Source: Noviherbaspirillum soli
Lineage (GTDB): Bacteria > Pseudomonadota > Gammaproteobacteria > Burkholderiales > Burkholderiaceae_D
DNA length: 64,000 nucleotides
Direction: 5' to 3'
Assembly (NCBI RefSeq): GCF_015352955.1
Contig: NZ_JACYOX010000010.1
Coordinates: 1-64,000 of the forward strand
The position numbers and the translations under genes were made by a program. Within the stretch, counting starts at the first letter, position 1; each line of letters begins with the position of its first letter. Shown piece by piece: positions 45,558-54,141 of this stretch. Below the pieces are notes generated by a model. That model had not been told where the DNA came from and made no database searches. It saw nothing but the letters and a program-made list of their open reading frames with translations.

Positions 45558-46565
45558 TTACCTTGCAGCGCCGGTTTGCAGCACGTTTCGCGCATCTCCC
45601 TGTGCCGGATCGATGATCCCGCGAGCGCCAAGGTTTTTGCCGACAAACTCGATGGTTGTCTCGATCTCTATCTTGTAGTCGTCGCACAATTTCATGGCGC
45701 TGGAAATCGAAGCCTTGACGATGGCCAAGGCGTTCTCAGGCAGCGGGCCAGGCAGGAAGTCGCCGAGAATCGCGACGAGCTGTTCTGCGAGCAGCGCAAC
45801 GGCAACCGGCTCCGGACGCGGGAGAGCCTGTCCCAGCTAAATCATGTCCCTGCGGTGGCTGTACACGGCCGCGGTCAATTCCGTGGTCGCGGTCGCGAGG
45901 TCGCCATTGAAGCAATAGGCCGCGTAATCTGCAGCGTATGCCTTCACCAGCAATGGCGTAAAGCGTTTCGCTTCACTTCGCGCCGCGGCGGCGAGCTTGC
46001 GTCCGAGCAGGGGATGCGCCTCCTGCGCCAGTCGGATGTCTATTGCATATTCCGCGATCACGTGCGCAATCGGCAATGCCGCTTCTTGGCCCGCTCCAAA
46101 ACTGCCGGTGAAGACTTCGCCAAAGGTCGGGTTGGGGTAGGAAGGATCTATCGGTGTGTCCAGCAGTTGCCTGGCCTTGATGATGATGTACCCCCCGCTT
46201 TCGTATCCGGGTCGCAGACCCGAGACATGCGCGACGTAATCGTTTCCCCATTGTTGATTGTGGCTGACGAAGCCATAGGCAAGCGTCTTCTCCCTCGCTT
46301 TACTGGCGGCGTTCCAAAGTTTCATGAACGTCTCGCCGGTCGTGCCATGCGGCTGATCTGATACCCAGCCGCTGGAGACCTTCGGATCAAAAATGTAGTT
46401 GAAGAAATCGGGCGCGGTGCTGCCCCACATCTCCTTCAATTTTTGAGGCCCGGCGAGACGCTCTGCAATGTAAGCGTGGGTCGCCTGATTCCAGGCATGT
46501 GCGGCCCCGGGAAGCAAGAAAGACAGGAGGCACGCCAAACTCACTGCCGTAACGCTTTTCTTCAT
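45558..46565 (-). pseudogene. Zinc-dependent phospholipase C-like exported protein, interrupted by an in-frame TAG
   Basis: From the ATG at 46565 (GGAGAAGAACATC ribosome site) the frame gives a signal peptide (MKKSVTAVSLACLLSFLLPG, cleavage at AHA-WNQ) then WNQATHAYIAERL, WGSTAPDFFNYIF and SHNQQWGNDYVAHVSGLRPG, the histidine/aspartate pattern of the zinc-dependent phospholipase C/P1-nuclease fold. The open frame ends at a TAG at 45837-45839 after 242 residues. The same frame continues without further stops for 93 codons to TAA at 45558, with normal helix-rich protein (ENALAIVKASISSAMKLCDD, YKIEIETTIEFVGKNLGARG). So the gene is probably 335 codons long with one premature amber: a recent mutation, a read-through, or a sequencing error. 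Confidence 0.7.
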
Positions 46566-46628
46566 GATGTTCTTCTCCATGTAAGTAAGCCTTACGATTT
46601 CCGGTGGGCTCAAGCTCACTGCTGCCTG

Positions 46629-47957
46629 TTATCGCCCGCTGATGCAGGCCTGCCAGCCTCCCGAAACGAAGGTCGACTTATCGCACCAGGCTGCCATCGG
46701 GTAATAATCACCCATCACTTTTTGGGCGCATTGGCCCGCAGGTATCGTGGCATCGCTGTTCGGCACATTCGGCAACGTCAGGTCAAAGGTACAGCCTTTC
46801 TCCACTGCACGTTGTATCGAGTAGGGAAAGTCCGGTGCCGGCAACATGTTCCGGAAGAACAGGAGTTTGGGATACTGCTCATCTCCCCATCGCATCCAAT
46901 TGACACTGGCCGGCACCCAGTCGGGACGCAGCAGATCGTCCGAGATGACGACCGTGTAGTTGCCGTTTTCAAGATTCGCGGTCAGATCGGACGCACAGTC
47001 AACGCTTGTTATCGGCAACTCGAAATTAACGCTGCAAAGCGCCCAGTACCGCACGTCGACACTCCTGGAGCCCCGCGTCGGCCGCCAAATTGGTGAGCCG
47101 TCATAGGTTCGTGGAGCGCCTGGCGCCTTACCGTGGATCACGATGATACGGCCCGGCTGGTACCGATCGCCTGGCAGCATGGCAACGTATTTGTTGTGCG
47201 GATTGGGAAATAGCCGCATCGGAGGGCTCAATAGCGGCGCAAACCACAAGCGGTCGGAGGACGGCATGTCGACGGGATTATTCAGGACAAGACCGCCGAA
47301 AAGATCTTGCAGCAACGCGCCCACGTCGCGCAGGTCGTTGACTGGTGAGCATTGCGATAGCGCTTGGCTCGCTCCTCCCCGCGTTACGGATACGGCAGGC
47401 AGCGGTACCGACCCTGTCAGGCTGTGGCCGCTCAAGCTCGGATCGGCATTCGGTATGTAAATCCGAAGCATGACCCAGGCAAAGTGGCCCGGGGGGACGC
47501 CAATCGTGTTCCCGGCAGACGGCTGGGCGTGCGAAATGACAATGGTGTACGTGCCGTCGCCCGGTTGCTGTGAAGGCCGAGCATGGGCAGCCTGAACCCG
47601 TATGTCCTTGGGGCGGACATACGGGTTCAGGCTGCCCGGATCAGGCGCAATTTGCGCATCGTACAGATCGCCGATGATTGCGGTCGGGGTCTGATCCTGG
47701 TAAACCACGTAGGAAAAATACCGGGCATGAGGATAAGCCCCCTTGATAACCAAGGAGTCGGATTGCGCGTCGAAGGGAATGAGGTAATACCTGGCCAACA
47801 ATTCGGGCCCGGTCGCGTTTCCGTATCCCTCGGGCGAGAGTTCAATCGGCCATGCACAGTTCTTGACGTTCTGCGCTTGAGCGAAACCAGGAATGATGAA
47901 AACTGCGAGAGCCATGAGACAGCCCAACAGGGCAATTCTGCTGAACACATTTTTCAT
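46629..47957 (-). CDS. Exported protein of unknown function, paralogue of 49169-50491
   Basis: The protein has 442 residues. A signal peptide (about 1-29, cleavage at AQA-QNV) opens a mature protein with ARYYLIPFDAQSDSLVIKGA, YPHARYFSYVVYQDQTPTAI, LYDAQIAPDPGSLNPYV, RLFPNPHNKYVAMLPGDRY, YTVVISDDLLRPDWVPASVN and a C-terminal GDYYPMAAWCD. Six or more cysteines, no membrane segment after the signal, no catalytic motif I can name. The ribosome site GGAGCGG supports the start at 47957. A 23-base perfect inverted repeat lies inside the gene at 47585-47637. It is next to an interrupted zinc-phospholipase-like gene and a Cys-rich exported protein. Confidence 0.75.
   Translation of the reverse strand: MKNVFSRIALLGCLMALAVFIIPGFAQAQNVKNCAWPIELSPEGYGNATGPELLARYYLIPFDAQSDSLVIKGAYPHARYFSYVVYQDQTPTAIIGDLYDAQIAPDPGSLNPYVRPKDIRVQAAHARPSQQPGDGTYTIVISHAQPSAGNTIGVPPGHFAWVMLRIYIPNADPSLSGHSLTGSVPLPAVSVTRGGASQALSQCSPVNDLRDVGALLQDLFGGLVLNNPVDMPSSDRLWFAPLLSPPMRLFPNPHNKYVAMLPGDRYQPGRIIVIHGKAPGAPRTYDGSPIWRPTRGSRSVDVRYWALCSVNFELPITSVDCASDLTANLENGNYTVVISDDLLRPDWVPASVNWMRWGDEQYPKLLFFRNMLPAPDFPYSIQRAVEKGCTFDLTLPNVPNSDATIPAGQCAQKVMGDYYPMAAWCDKSTFVSGGWQACISGR
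47585..47637. repeat. Perfect 23-base inverted repeat inside a coding sequence
   Basis: Arms 47585-47607 and 47615-47637 are exact reverse complements, with a 7-base loop (TTGGGGC). The arms encode part of GSLNPYVRPKDIRVQAA, so the second arm's peptide is the antisense translation of the first. A perfect 23-base stem cannot be expected by chance within a gene. Confidence 0.95.
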
Positions 47958-48024
47958 TTGCCGCTCCTTCAATATTCAATCCGCAGCATCATGCGCTGTT
48001 CGGTTTCGTAGCTCGACACGATCT

Positions 48025-48774
48025 TTACTTCGTCGGCAACGGATCGGATTTCAACGGCATGCACGCGCTCAGTACATAGTCAGCGCCCGGGACGGGCACG
48101 GAGAAATTGTTCTTTTGAAAATCCCATATCCATTGCGGCGAACTTGAGATGATTCCGCCATTAGCACCGGTGCAACTGCCGAAACCGAGGAATGGGTCCG
48201 TCTGCACCCGGCACTGGCAGGTCAAGGGCTTATTCGGATCAGCAGGATTCGGGTTTTCGGTACAGGGCGCAGCATCACAGATGGCCCAATACCTGTCTCC
48301 GGAATATCCTGGCTCCTGAGGATTGCACGCGATCGGCTTGTTCTGCCCTGATAAGCTGCACCATCCCCGATACGAGAACGTGGATACCCAGTTGTATCGA
48401 ATGTGATCCACAGTGTATTTTCCATCCTTGATGGCTTGGCACGCCGGCGCCTCGTCGATCTCGCAAGGATGCCCGTTCGTGCATCTGGCCAGCGTCAGGC
48501 GTTTCATCGCCGCGTCCTGGATCTCACTGGTCTGAACGATATGCGGCTCGTTGACCCGAAGACAGTCGCAGTCAGCCTTGTCGCCATTCATTCGGCAGTC
48601 CGGGGAAGCGCTGCATAGCGCATGCCAGCCCGTACAGGCGACAGCTTCCTGCGGCGCCTCGGAAGAGGGAGGATGTTTGCGATCCGTACTTTCAACAGCC
48701 CCTGCTGAAAGTACGATCCCGGAAGCCAGGGCAACCCAGACCATGAACATGAATGCCAGCGATCTGAATGTCAT
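48025..48774 (-). CDS. Cysteine-rich exported protein of unknown function
   Basis: The protein has 249 residues. A hydrophobic signal (about residues 3-26, LAFMFMVWVALASGIVLSAG) is followed by a mature part with about 20 cysteines: CTGWHALCSASPDCRMNGDK, ADCDCLRVNEPHIV, LTCQCRVQTDPFLGFGSCTG. It ends QWIWDFQKNNFSVPVPGADY-VLSACMPL. The cysteine spacing suggests many disulfides. A ribosome site GAGGTGGGAA supports the start at 48774. Same strand as the neighbouring exported proteins (68 bases upstream of the 442-residue gene), so they probably form one operon. No family recognised. Confidence 0.7.
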   Translation of the reverse strand: MTFRSLAFMFMVWVALASGIVLSAGAVESTDRKHPPSSEAPQEAVACTGWHALCSASPDCRMNGDKADCDCLRVNEPHIVQTSEIQDAAMKRLTLARCTNGHPCEIDEAPACQAIKDGKYTVDHIRYNWVSTFSYRGWCSLSGQNKPIACNPQEPGYSGDRYWAICDAAPCTENPNPADPNKPLTCQCRVQTDPFLGFGSCTGANGGIISSSPQWIWDFQKNNFSVPVPGADYVLSACMPLKSDPLPTK

Positions 48775-49168
48775 TTCCCACCTCATCAGGTCCGCTTACC
48801 AAGCCAGAGTAGGTAACGGGTCTCACCGTCCTTTTGTGTGATATCAAATTAGCCGTGTCATTGACTATCGGTTTTTATCTGAACTCAATCAATAGGCTGA
48901 TTGCAATTCCTTTTCCTCGCAGTAGCCATTCGCTCGATAACTGTGGAAGAGGTAATTTTCATTTTGAATCAGGCTAATCCAATTGAAAAATCCCTGGCAT
49001 TTCCAGCGTTTTGATTATTGGTCATTAATGGAAATTGATCTGTCTCATTTTTTTCCTGTTGAGGCTTGCACATGATCAACCAAAACAGAAGCGCCAAGCG
49101 CAGTGACTGCGGCTCGAAGAATGTGTAAGCCACGCCCACGTTGTCGCGGGCGTGGTGTCGTTGCAGGC
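48775..49168. other. AT-rich intergenic region with no gene recognised
   Basis: About 390 bases between two minus-strand exported-protein genes. It is AT-rich around 48840-49060 and could hold a promoter for the downstream (lower-coordinate) genes. No hairpin with a T-run was seen. Confidence 0.4.
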
Positions 49169-50491
49169 TCACCATTTCTTGTCGTGCTTTGCCCGTGTGA
49201 CGCACTTTGCCCATCCGCCGTACTTGAAGTCCTCGCGGTCGCACCACAGTGCGGTCGGGTAGTAGAACCCCATGATTTTCTCGGTGCACTGTCCGGCCTG
49301 CGCGATCGCCTCCTGCGTGGGAAACGTCGGGAAGTTGAAGGCCACGCCGCAGCCCTGGTTTACGGCAGTTTGGGCCGTCTGCGCAAAGTCGGGCGAAGCC
49401 AATGTGTTGCGCTGAATGATGGCCTTCGGCACCATGTCTTCATCTCCCCACGGTATCCATGCAATCTGCGACGGCAGCCAGTCCGGTCGCAGCGCATCGT
49501 TGGAAATAACCACGGTGTAGAAGCCGTTCTCATCGGTCGGCGTTCTCGCATCCACTGCGCATCCCTCCACCGGTATCGGCGACACAAACGAGGCGAAGCA
49601 CATCGACCAGTACCGCATCTGTACGGTGTCGAAACCGGGGGCCGGCTTGTTGATCGGCGCGCCAGCGTTAAAGGTGTCAGGGAAGCCCGGCATTTTTCCA
49701 TGCACGACGAGAATGCGGTCCGGGTCATAGTCGGACATGAAATAGGAAATCAGGTACTTGTTGTCCGGATTCTGAAAAAGCCGTGCCGGTGGCTGGGGAA
49801 TCGGCGCAAACAGCACATGGTCCGGTACCGGCGGCTGCGGCGTGGGATTCTCCAGCACGGGCGGGATGATGATGGGTTGCAGCACGGCGAGTTCGGACTG
49901 GCGGTTGCTCACGGGGCACGGCGGCAACGTGCGCGTCTGGCCGTTCGCGTCGGTCACGCTCATGCCCGGCAAAGGTACGCCGCCCGTCGTGCCAATGGCG
50001 GCATTGGGCAGATAGAGGCGGTAGACTAGCCAGCCGCCATTGGCGGGCAGCTGCAGGTTATTGCCACCGCTCTTGGCGCCCGTGCGCACAATATGCATCG
50101 TGTAATTGCGCGGCCGCCCGGTGGCTCTGCCGCTGGCGTCGGGCGAGGCAAACGGGTTGATGCTGCCTGGATCGGGGGCGATCTGCGCATCGTACAAGTG
50201 GTCTCCCAGAGCCGTGGCAGTCGGCAAGCCCTCGTACAAGGCCAGGGAGAAGAACCGCGCGTACGGGTAACTCCCGTTGATCATCACCTTCTGCCATTGC
50301 GGATCAATCGGCATGTACCTCCAGTGGCTGCCGGCATCGGGGATGAGCCAGTTGGAAAGGCCCGTGGGACCCCACTCGAACTGCCAGGCGCAGGTGGGGG
50401 TCGGTATCGACTGCGCCGCCGCGGCGCCCGGGCCAGCCAGGATCGCCAGCGCTGTCACCAGCGGGGATATAAGGGTTCGTAGGGTTCGCAT
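49169..50491 (-). CDS. Exported protein of unknown function, paralogue of 46629-47957
   Basis: The protein has 440 residues. Signal peptide about 1-27 (LVTALAILAGPGAAAA-QS). Shared blocks with the 46629 protein: HLYDAQIAPDPGSINPF, RLFQNPDNKYLISYFMSDYD, ILVVHGKMPGFPDTF, YTVVISNDALRPDWLPSQIA, WIPWGDED, and a C-terminal MGFYYPTALWCDREDFKYGG. The ribosome site AAGGAGCGAGCG fixes the start at 50491; a longer frame to 50566 lacks a signal. The two paralogues are far enough apart in sequence to suggest an old duplication. No enzyme motif recognised. Confidence 0.75.
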   Translation of the reverse strand: MRTLRTLISPLVTALAILAGPGAAAAQSIPTPTCAWQFEWGPTGLSNWLIPDAGSHWRYMPIDPQWQKVMINGSYPYARFFSLALYEGLPTATALGDHLYDAQIAPDPGSINPFASPDASGRATGRPRNYTMHIVRTGAKSGGNNLQLPANGGWLVYRLYLPNAAIGTTGGVPLPGMSVTDANGQTRTLPPCPVSNRQSELAVLQPIIIPPVLENPTPQPPVPDHVLFAPIPQPPARLFQNPDNKYLISYFMSDYDPDRILVVHGKMPGFPDTFNAGAPINKPAPGFDTVQMRYWSMCFASFVSPIPVEGCAVDARTPTDENGFYTVVISNDALRPDWLPSQIAWIPWGDEDMVPKAIIQRNTLASPDFAQTAQTAVNQGCGVAFNFPTFPTQEAIAQAGQCTEKIMGFYYPTALWCDREDFKYGGWAKCVTRAKHDKKW

Positions 50492-50791
50492 CGCTCGCTC
50501 CTTCTGCGATAGGGCCGGCCAAGGCGGCGCGACATTCAACGGAGTGCAAGAAACAGGAATAGGCAATTACTGAAAGAGTCCCTTTCAAACATCCTTGTCA
50601 GGCTTTGCCCGAAAAGCGGACCGCGGAAATAGCCGGATATGTAAAGGCAGGCCCGGCTTACAGCGGATAGTCAGGCGCTTTCGCGCGACAAAAGTCGCAA
50701 AAATCCACGCCTATTGCGGCGGCCTGTGAGATGGTGCAGCGTCAGAATAGACCCGTGCATAAGTTTCGATCTTTGTGCGCCATCAAATCTC

Positions 50792-50967
50792 TTATGTACG
50801 GTCAACCGACATGACGGCATCAAGCCCGGTGCAGGACAGCGCCCCGAGGATGGTGACATTGCGCCCGAAGTTCTTTGGCACGGCATCCGGTACGCACCCA
50901 CCGTAGGGAGCGCGGCCGTACCGGGGGTGGTGGCGATGTTGCAGCCGGACTCGTCAACGAACTTCAG
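50792..50967 (-). pseudogene. Remnant of an IS630-family transposase
   Basis: On the minus strand the segment reads LKFVDESGCNIATT and then, after a one-base frame change near 50930, YGRAPYGGCVPDAVPKNFGR followed by NVTILGALSCTGLDAVMSVD and a stop at 50792. This is the DDE-domain stretch of IS630 transposases, with the first catalytic aspartate in VDESG. The N-terminal DNA-binding part and the C-terminus are missing. It abuts the dispersed repeat at 50975, hinting that the repeat and this transposase family were once linked. Confidence 0.75.
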
Positions 50968-50974
50968 CCGTCGG

Positions 50975-51243
50975 CTAACGCATTTCCAGGCTGACTGGCA
51001 TCCACCGGCCAAGCAGGATTGCCTTTGGAAGAGTCGCCCGAGGGTTAGTAGGGTGCAATACCCGAAGGGCATTGCACCGCGGTCGCATACCGCAAAGACC
51101 ATTCCAGGAACCTTCCCTGGTTCACCATCGGTGGAATGCCCCTTCGGGGTATTCCACCATACAGCATCAGGGGTATGTGCAGGATGCAGGTTGCGCCGCG
51201 CCTAAACCTGCGGCATGAGGCTAGTCTGGCCAAATTCGCTCTA
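50975..51243 (-). repeat. Dispersed repeat, copy B (inverted relative to copy at 40426-40698)
   Basis: Matches the 40.4 kb copy in reverse orientation over its whole length, with the same two large hairpins (here GGTGCAAT...ATTGCACC at about 51054-51080 and GGTGGAAT...ATTCCACC at about 51131-51159). The 7-base sequence CTAACGC flanks it on both sides (50975-50981 and 51241-51247). The pair brackets 10.3 kb of accessory-looking DNA. Confidence 0.85.
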
Positions 51244-51292
51244 ACGCCTTCCCAAATTTCGACTAAAAAAATTTTTACTTAATTTGGTCAAC

Positions 51293-51323
51293 AAAGAAAA
51301 AAGCCCTGCGAGAACAGGGCTTT
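51293..51323 (-). terminator. Rho-independent terminator of ssb
   Basis: On the minus strand a perfect 9-base-pair stem (AAAGCCCTG against CAGGGCTTT) is followed by a T-rich run. It lies 35 bases after the ssb stop. Its stem closely resembles the terminator at 45387-45414. Confidence 0.88.
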
Positions 51324-51357
51324 ACAAGAAAGTTTAAAAAAATACCGTAGGTGTACT

Positions 51358-51816
51358 TCAGAACGGGATCGCGTCGTCTTCCAGTTCGAATTCCGACAGC
51401 GCCGGCTGGCTCGACTTGCGGGTGGTGCCAGTTGCCACTTCTGCGCCTGGCTTGCCGGCTTCATGCGACTCGTCGCCATGCGGCCGGCCGCCCAGCATGC
51501 GCAGGTCGTCGGCGATGATCTCGACCACGTAGCGCTCGACATCATCCTTGCCGGTCCACTTGCGGGTCTGCAGCCGGCCTTCGACATAGACCAGCGAACC
51601 CTTCTTCAGGTACTGTCCCGCGATCTCGGCCAGCTTGCGGTAGAGCACCACGCGATGCCACTCGGTGGCTTCCCGCTTTTCGCCGGTGGCCTTGTCCTTC
51701 CAGGTCTCGGTGGTGGCCAGCGTGAACTGGGCAACGCTGTCCCCGGCGGCGGTGGAGCGCGTCTCCGGGTCGCGTCCGAGATAGCCGATCAGGGTGACTT
51801 TGTTCAAGGTACTCAT
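51358..51816 (-). CDS. ssb: Single-stranded DNA-binding protein
   Basis: The protein has 152 residues. The OB fold is clear: [76 protein letters not shown] Gly/Glu-rich linker leads to the acidic tip ending DDAIPF, near the usual DDDIPF that docks partner proteins. The ribosome site GAAGGAG supports the start. It is the last gene of a phage-type recombination module whose Sak4-like ATPase would be its partner. It may be a second ssb in addition to a housekeeping copy elsewhere. Confidence 0.93.
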   Translation of the reverse strand: MSTLNKVTLIGYLGRDPETRSTAAGDSVAQFTLATTETWKDKATGEKREATEWHRVVLYRKLAEIAGQYLKKGSLVYVEGRLQTRKWTGKDDVERYVVEIIADDLRMLGGRPHGDESHEAGKPGAEVATGTTRKSSQPALSEFELEDDAIPF

Positions 51817-51858
51817 GCGATTCTCCTTCAGGGTGCGTAATGCGTGCTTGTTGACTGC

Positions 51859-52365
51859 TCAATGAATGTCGAGCCGCACGCGCTGTTCCGCGTGGGCGCC
51901 CGGCACCGTCATGCCGGCTTTCAGCGAGGCCGCGATCGCCTTCTTGTCCGGCGTCGGCGGCGGCGGTTCATGCCGCACCAGGAACTGCGGCGGCAATGCC
52001 TCCTCCTGGTCGATCACCACCAGCGGCGGGTTCCTGCGCACCGCCAGCGAGAACAGGGCGGTGGTCACCTTGTCCCGTCCCGCGGCCTGCATCACGTCCA
52101 GCGCCAGCCTGCGGCCGCGCTCGGCGGCGCGCAGCAGGCCCGCATGGCGGGCTTCCAGCGCGGCAATGGTTTGCTCCACGCCACGGGCGGCGGTTTCCAC
52201 GTTGCGAACCATCTTGGCCAGGTTTTCCAGGCGCTCGTCGAGCGGGCCGGAGATGCTGTCGAGCGTGTCGGCGATCAGCCTGGGATCGTCATGCTGCTCG
52301 GCCAGGATCTCGGCCAGCCGCCGATACTGCGCGGCCAGCTCGAAGGCTTCGAACACCGGGTTCAT
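51859..52365 (-). CDS. Siphovirus Gp157-family protein
   Basis: The protein has 168 residues. A long helical N-terminal region (LDERLENLAKMVRNVETAAR, then IAALEARHAGLLRAAERGRR) followed by a beta segment (TTALFSLAVRRNPPLVVIDQ, LPPQFLVRHEPPPPTPDKKA) and a final IAASLKAGMTVPG match the Gp157 family of phage proteins next to recombination genes. The coiled coil spans about residues 35-95. Its start overlaps the stop of the ATPase gene (ATGA). Role in phages is not firmly known; a link to resistance or to recombination has been proposed for relatives. Confidence 0.75.
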   Translation of the reverse strand: MNPVFEAFELAAQYRRLAEILAEQHDDPRLIADTLDSISGPLDERLENLAKMVRNVETAARGVEQTIAALEARHAGLLRAAERGRRLALDVMQAAGRDKVTTALFSLAVRRNPPLVVIDQEEALPPQFLVRHEPPPPTPDKKAIAASLKAGMTVPGAHAEQRVRLDIH

Positions 52366-53285
52366 GCTGCAATGCCCAGCTGTTCTTCGTTCTGGGCTTC
52401 CAGCCAGGCCTTGCGCTCGTTCTTCAGCGCGGTCAGGTCGGCCAGGGTCTCGTTGTCCGAGAGCGCGGTCGCCACCCGGTAGGCCGCGGAAAACGCCTTG
52501 AACAGGTCGTCCAGCGTGACGGCGCCGGAGAGGGCCTGGCGCATCTCGACCTTCTGTTCCTCCGACACGGTGCGCTTGACCGGCGCATCCACGCCCGCAT
52601 CCAGCCAGGACAGCAGCTGGCGGCCGGTCTCCATGTCCGGCTTGAAGATCGAGCCGTCGAACAGGCGGGTACGGTCCTTGCCGGCAAAGGCCATGTGGTG
52701 CAGGTCCAGTTCCAGGAAGGTGGTGAACTCGTACTCGATGCCGTCGCGCATGATGGGCGCCAGGCCGATCTTGCGCACGGTCTGGCGACCGGTCCGCTCA
52801 TCCTTTTCCTGCACGTACTCGGTCTTGGCGCGCATGGTTGCAATGATGTGGCACTTGCTCTGCAGGAGCGCTTCCACCAGCGCATTGTGCTCCGGCGTGA
52901 CCTGCCGCCAGGCCTGCCAGCTGTTGCCCGACTTGTCGGCGATCTTGCCCTGCCGGTCGAGCGAACCGCCTTCGCCGGTCCAGGCATGGGTCAGGCTGTC
53001 GACGATGATGGTCTGCACGCCGGCATCTTCCAGCGCATGGATCGCCTCGACATAGCGGGCCGGGGTGTACGGCGGCGTCAGCTGCAGCACGTCGTAGCCT
53101 TCCGGCAGCAGGTCGGCATACAGGTCGCCGCTGCCGTGCTCGGTGTCGATCATGCCGATGCGTCCACCCAAGCCGCCGGCGATCAGCAGTGCGGAGTAGG
53201 TCTTGCCGCTGCCGGCCGGTCCGGACATGCCCAGACGGAGCTTGGCGCGGCGCTTTGTAGCACGATGAATTTCAAATCCAGCCAT
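52362..53285 (-). CDS. Sak4-like single-strand-annealing ATPase (RecA-fold phage recombinase)
   Basis: The protein has 307 residues. The RecA-like ATPase core shows Walker A LGMSGPAGSGKTYSALLIA, GMIDTEHGSGDLYADLLP, Walker B TIIVDSLTHAW and the sensor CHIIATMRAKTEYV. It matches the AAA_24/Sak4 group, which anneals single strands together with a dedicated SSB. The C-terminal part (from about 225) is helical. The ribosome site GGAAGAGAG supports the start at 53285; 35 extra upstream residues in the same frame look spurious. The tight order ATPase-Gp157-SSB is typical of phage recombination modules. Confidence 0.82.
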   Translation of the reverse strand: MAGFEIHRATKRRAKLRLGMSGPAGSGKTYSALLIAGGLGGRIGMIDTEHGSGDLYADLLPEGYDVLQLTPPYTPARYVEAIHALEDAGVQTIIVDSLTHAWTGEGGSLDRQGKIADKSGNSWQAWRQVTPEHNALVEALLQSKCHIIATMRAKTEYVQEKDERTGRQTVRKIGLAPIMRDGIEYEFTTFLELDLHHMAFAGKDRTRLFDGSIFKPDMETGRQLLSWLDAGVDAPVKRTVSEEQKVEMRQALSGAVTLDDLFKAFSAAYRVATALSDNETLADLTALKNERKAWLEAQNEEQLGIAA

Positions 53286-53496
53286 GATGACTCTCTTCCT
53301 TTCAGTTTGGGTTTCCTGCATCTGTTGCCGACGGCCGACTTCCTCGAACCACTGCATGCCGCCATCGTCACTACTGTCCTGCTCGTCCATGTCACCTCCC
53401 TTGCTGCCCCATTCGGCTTAAAGAGCGACTTAAAAGGTAGTTCAATAATTGATGCGGGCGCTTCATCGGGCCACGCTGCAGCCTCCTGTCCTTGCC

Positions 53497-54141
53497 TCAG
53501 TGCAGCTTGCGCGCGCGCGCCGGGGCGTCGTTCGCCGCCATCGGCAGCAGGTCGCCCGGCGGCAGCAGGGCGCTGGCCTGGGTCACCGTCAGCCGGCCCT
53601 TGCGCACCGCCTCCAGCACCGCCGCCTCGCGCGCCTTCACGTCGCTGCCCAGCGAGGGCATCCAGCGCACCGGCTCGCGCTTGATGCGCGCCTGCTGCAC
53701 CGCCCTGGCATAGTTGTCGCCGAACACGGTGCGTGCGGCGCCGACGTCGCCGGCTTCCAGCAGCGGCAGCGCCAGGCCCCAGGCACGCGCCATTTCCTCT
53801 GTCCAGACGATGGATGCCGTCTCGTCACGCGGCAGCATGTCCCAGGCTTCCTCGGCGTCCGGCCGGCCGTCGGCGATGCGCACGACGATGTCCGACACCT
53901 TCAGCCGCCCCTGAACTTCCATCCGGCAGCGCGACAGCGCGCCCAGGATCGCGGTCTCGTCGAAGTCGGCCAGATCGCCCGCCAGTATCCTGGCGGCAGC
54001 CGCCGACAGCGTCTGGCCGCAGATTTCCGAGGTCACCAGTATCGCGTCCACCAGCACGCCCTGTGCTGCCTGGGCAGGCGGGCTGACTTCGAATGTGTCC
54101 GAATTGATCGGTTGGGAATAACGAACTCTCAGCTTTTTCAT
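53497..54141 (-). CDS. Phage-module hypothetical protein
   Basis: The protein has 214 residues, soluble, with no motif I can name. It starts MKKLRVRYSQPINSDTFEVS; a middle segment RPDAEEAWDMLPRDETASIV and a C-terminal helical part (REAAVLEAVRKGRLTVTQAS) with a possible helix-turn-helix character follow. I recall comparable genes next to ssb/Sak4-like clusters in other Burkholderiales. It lies 211 bases upstream of the ATPase gene on the same strand and is divergent from the HTH regulator gene. Confidence 0.6.
   Translation of the reverse strand: MKKLRVRYSQPINSDTFEVSPPAQAAQGVLVDAILVTSEICGQTLSAAAARILAGDLADFDETAILGALSRCRMEVQGRLKVSDIVVRIADGRPDAEEAWDMLPRDETASIVWTEEMARAWGLALPLLEAGDVGAARTVFGDNYARAVQQARIKREPVRWMPSLGSDVKAREAAVLEAVRKGRLTVTQASALLPPGDLLPMAANDAPARARKLH

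Noticed and set aside
50714-51205. 163-codon plus-strand frame as a gene
   Set aside because: It runs across the IS630 remnant and the dispersed repeat in the wrong strand; no ribosome site or family match.
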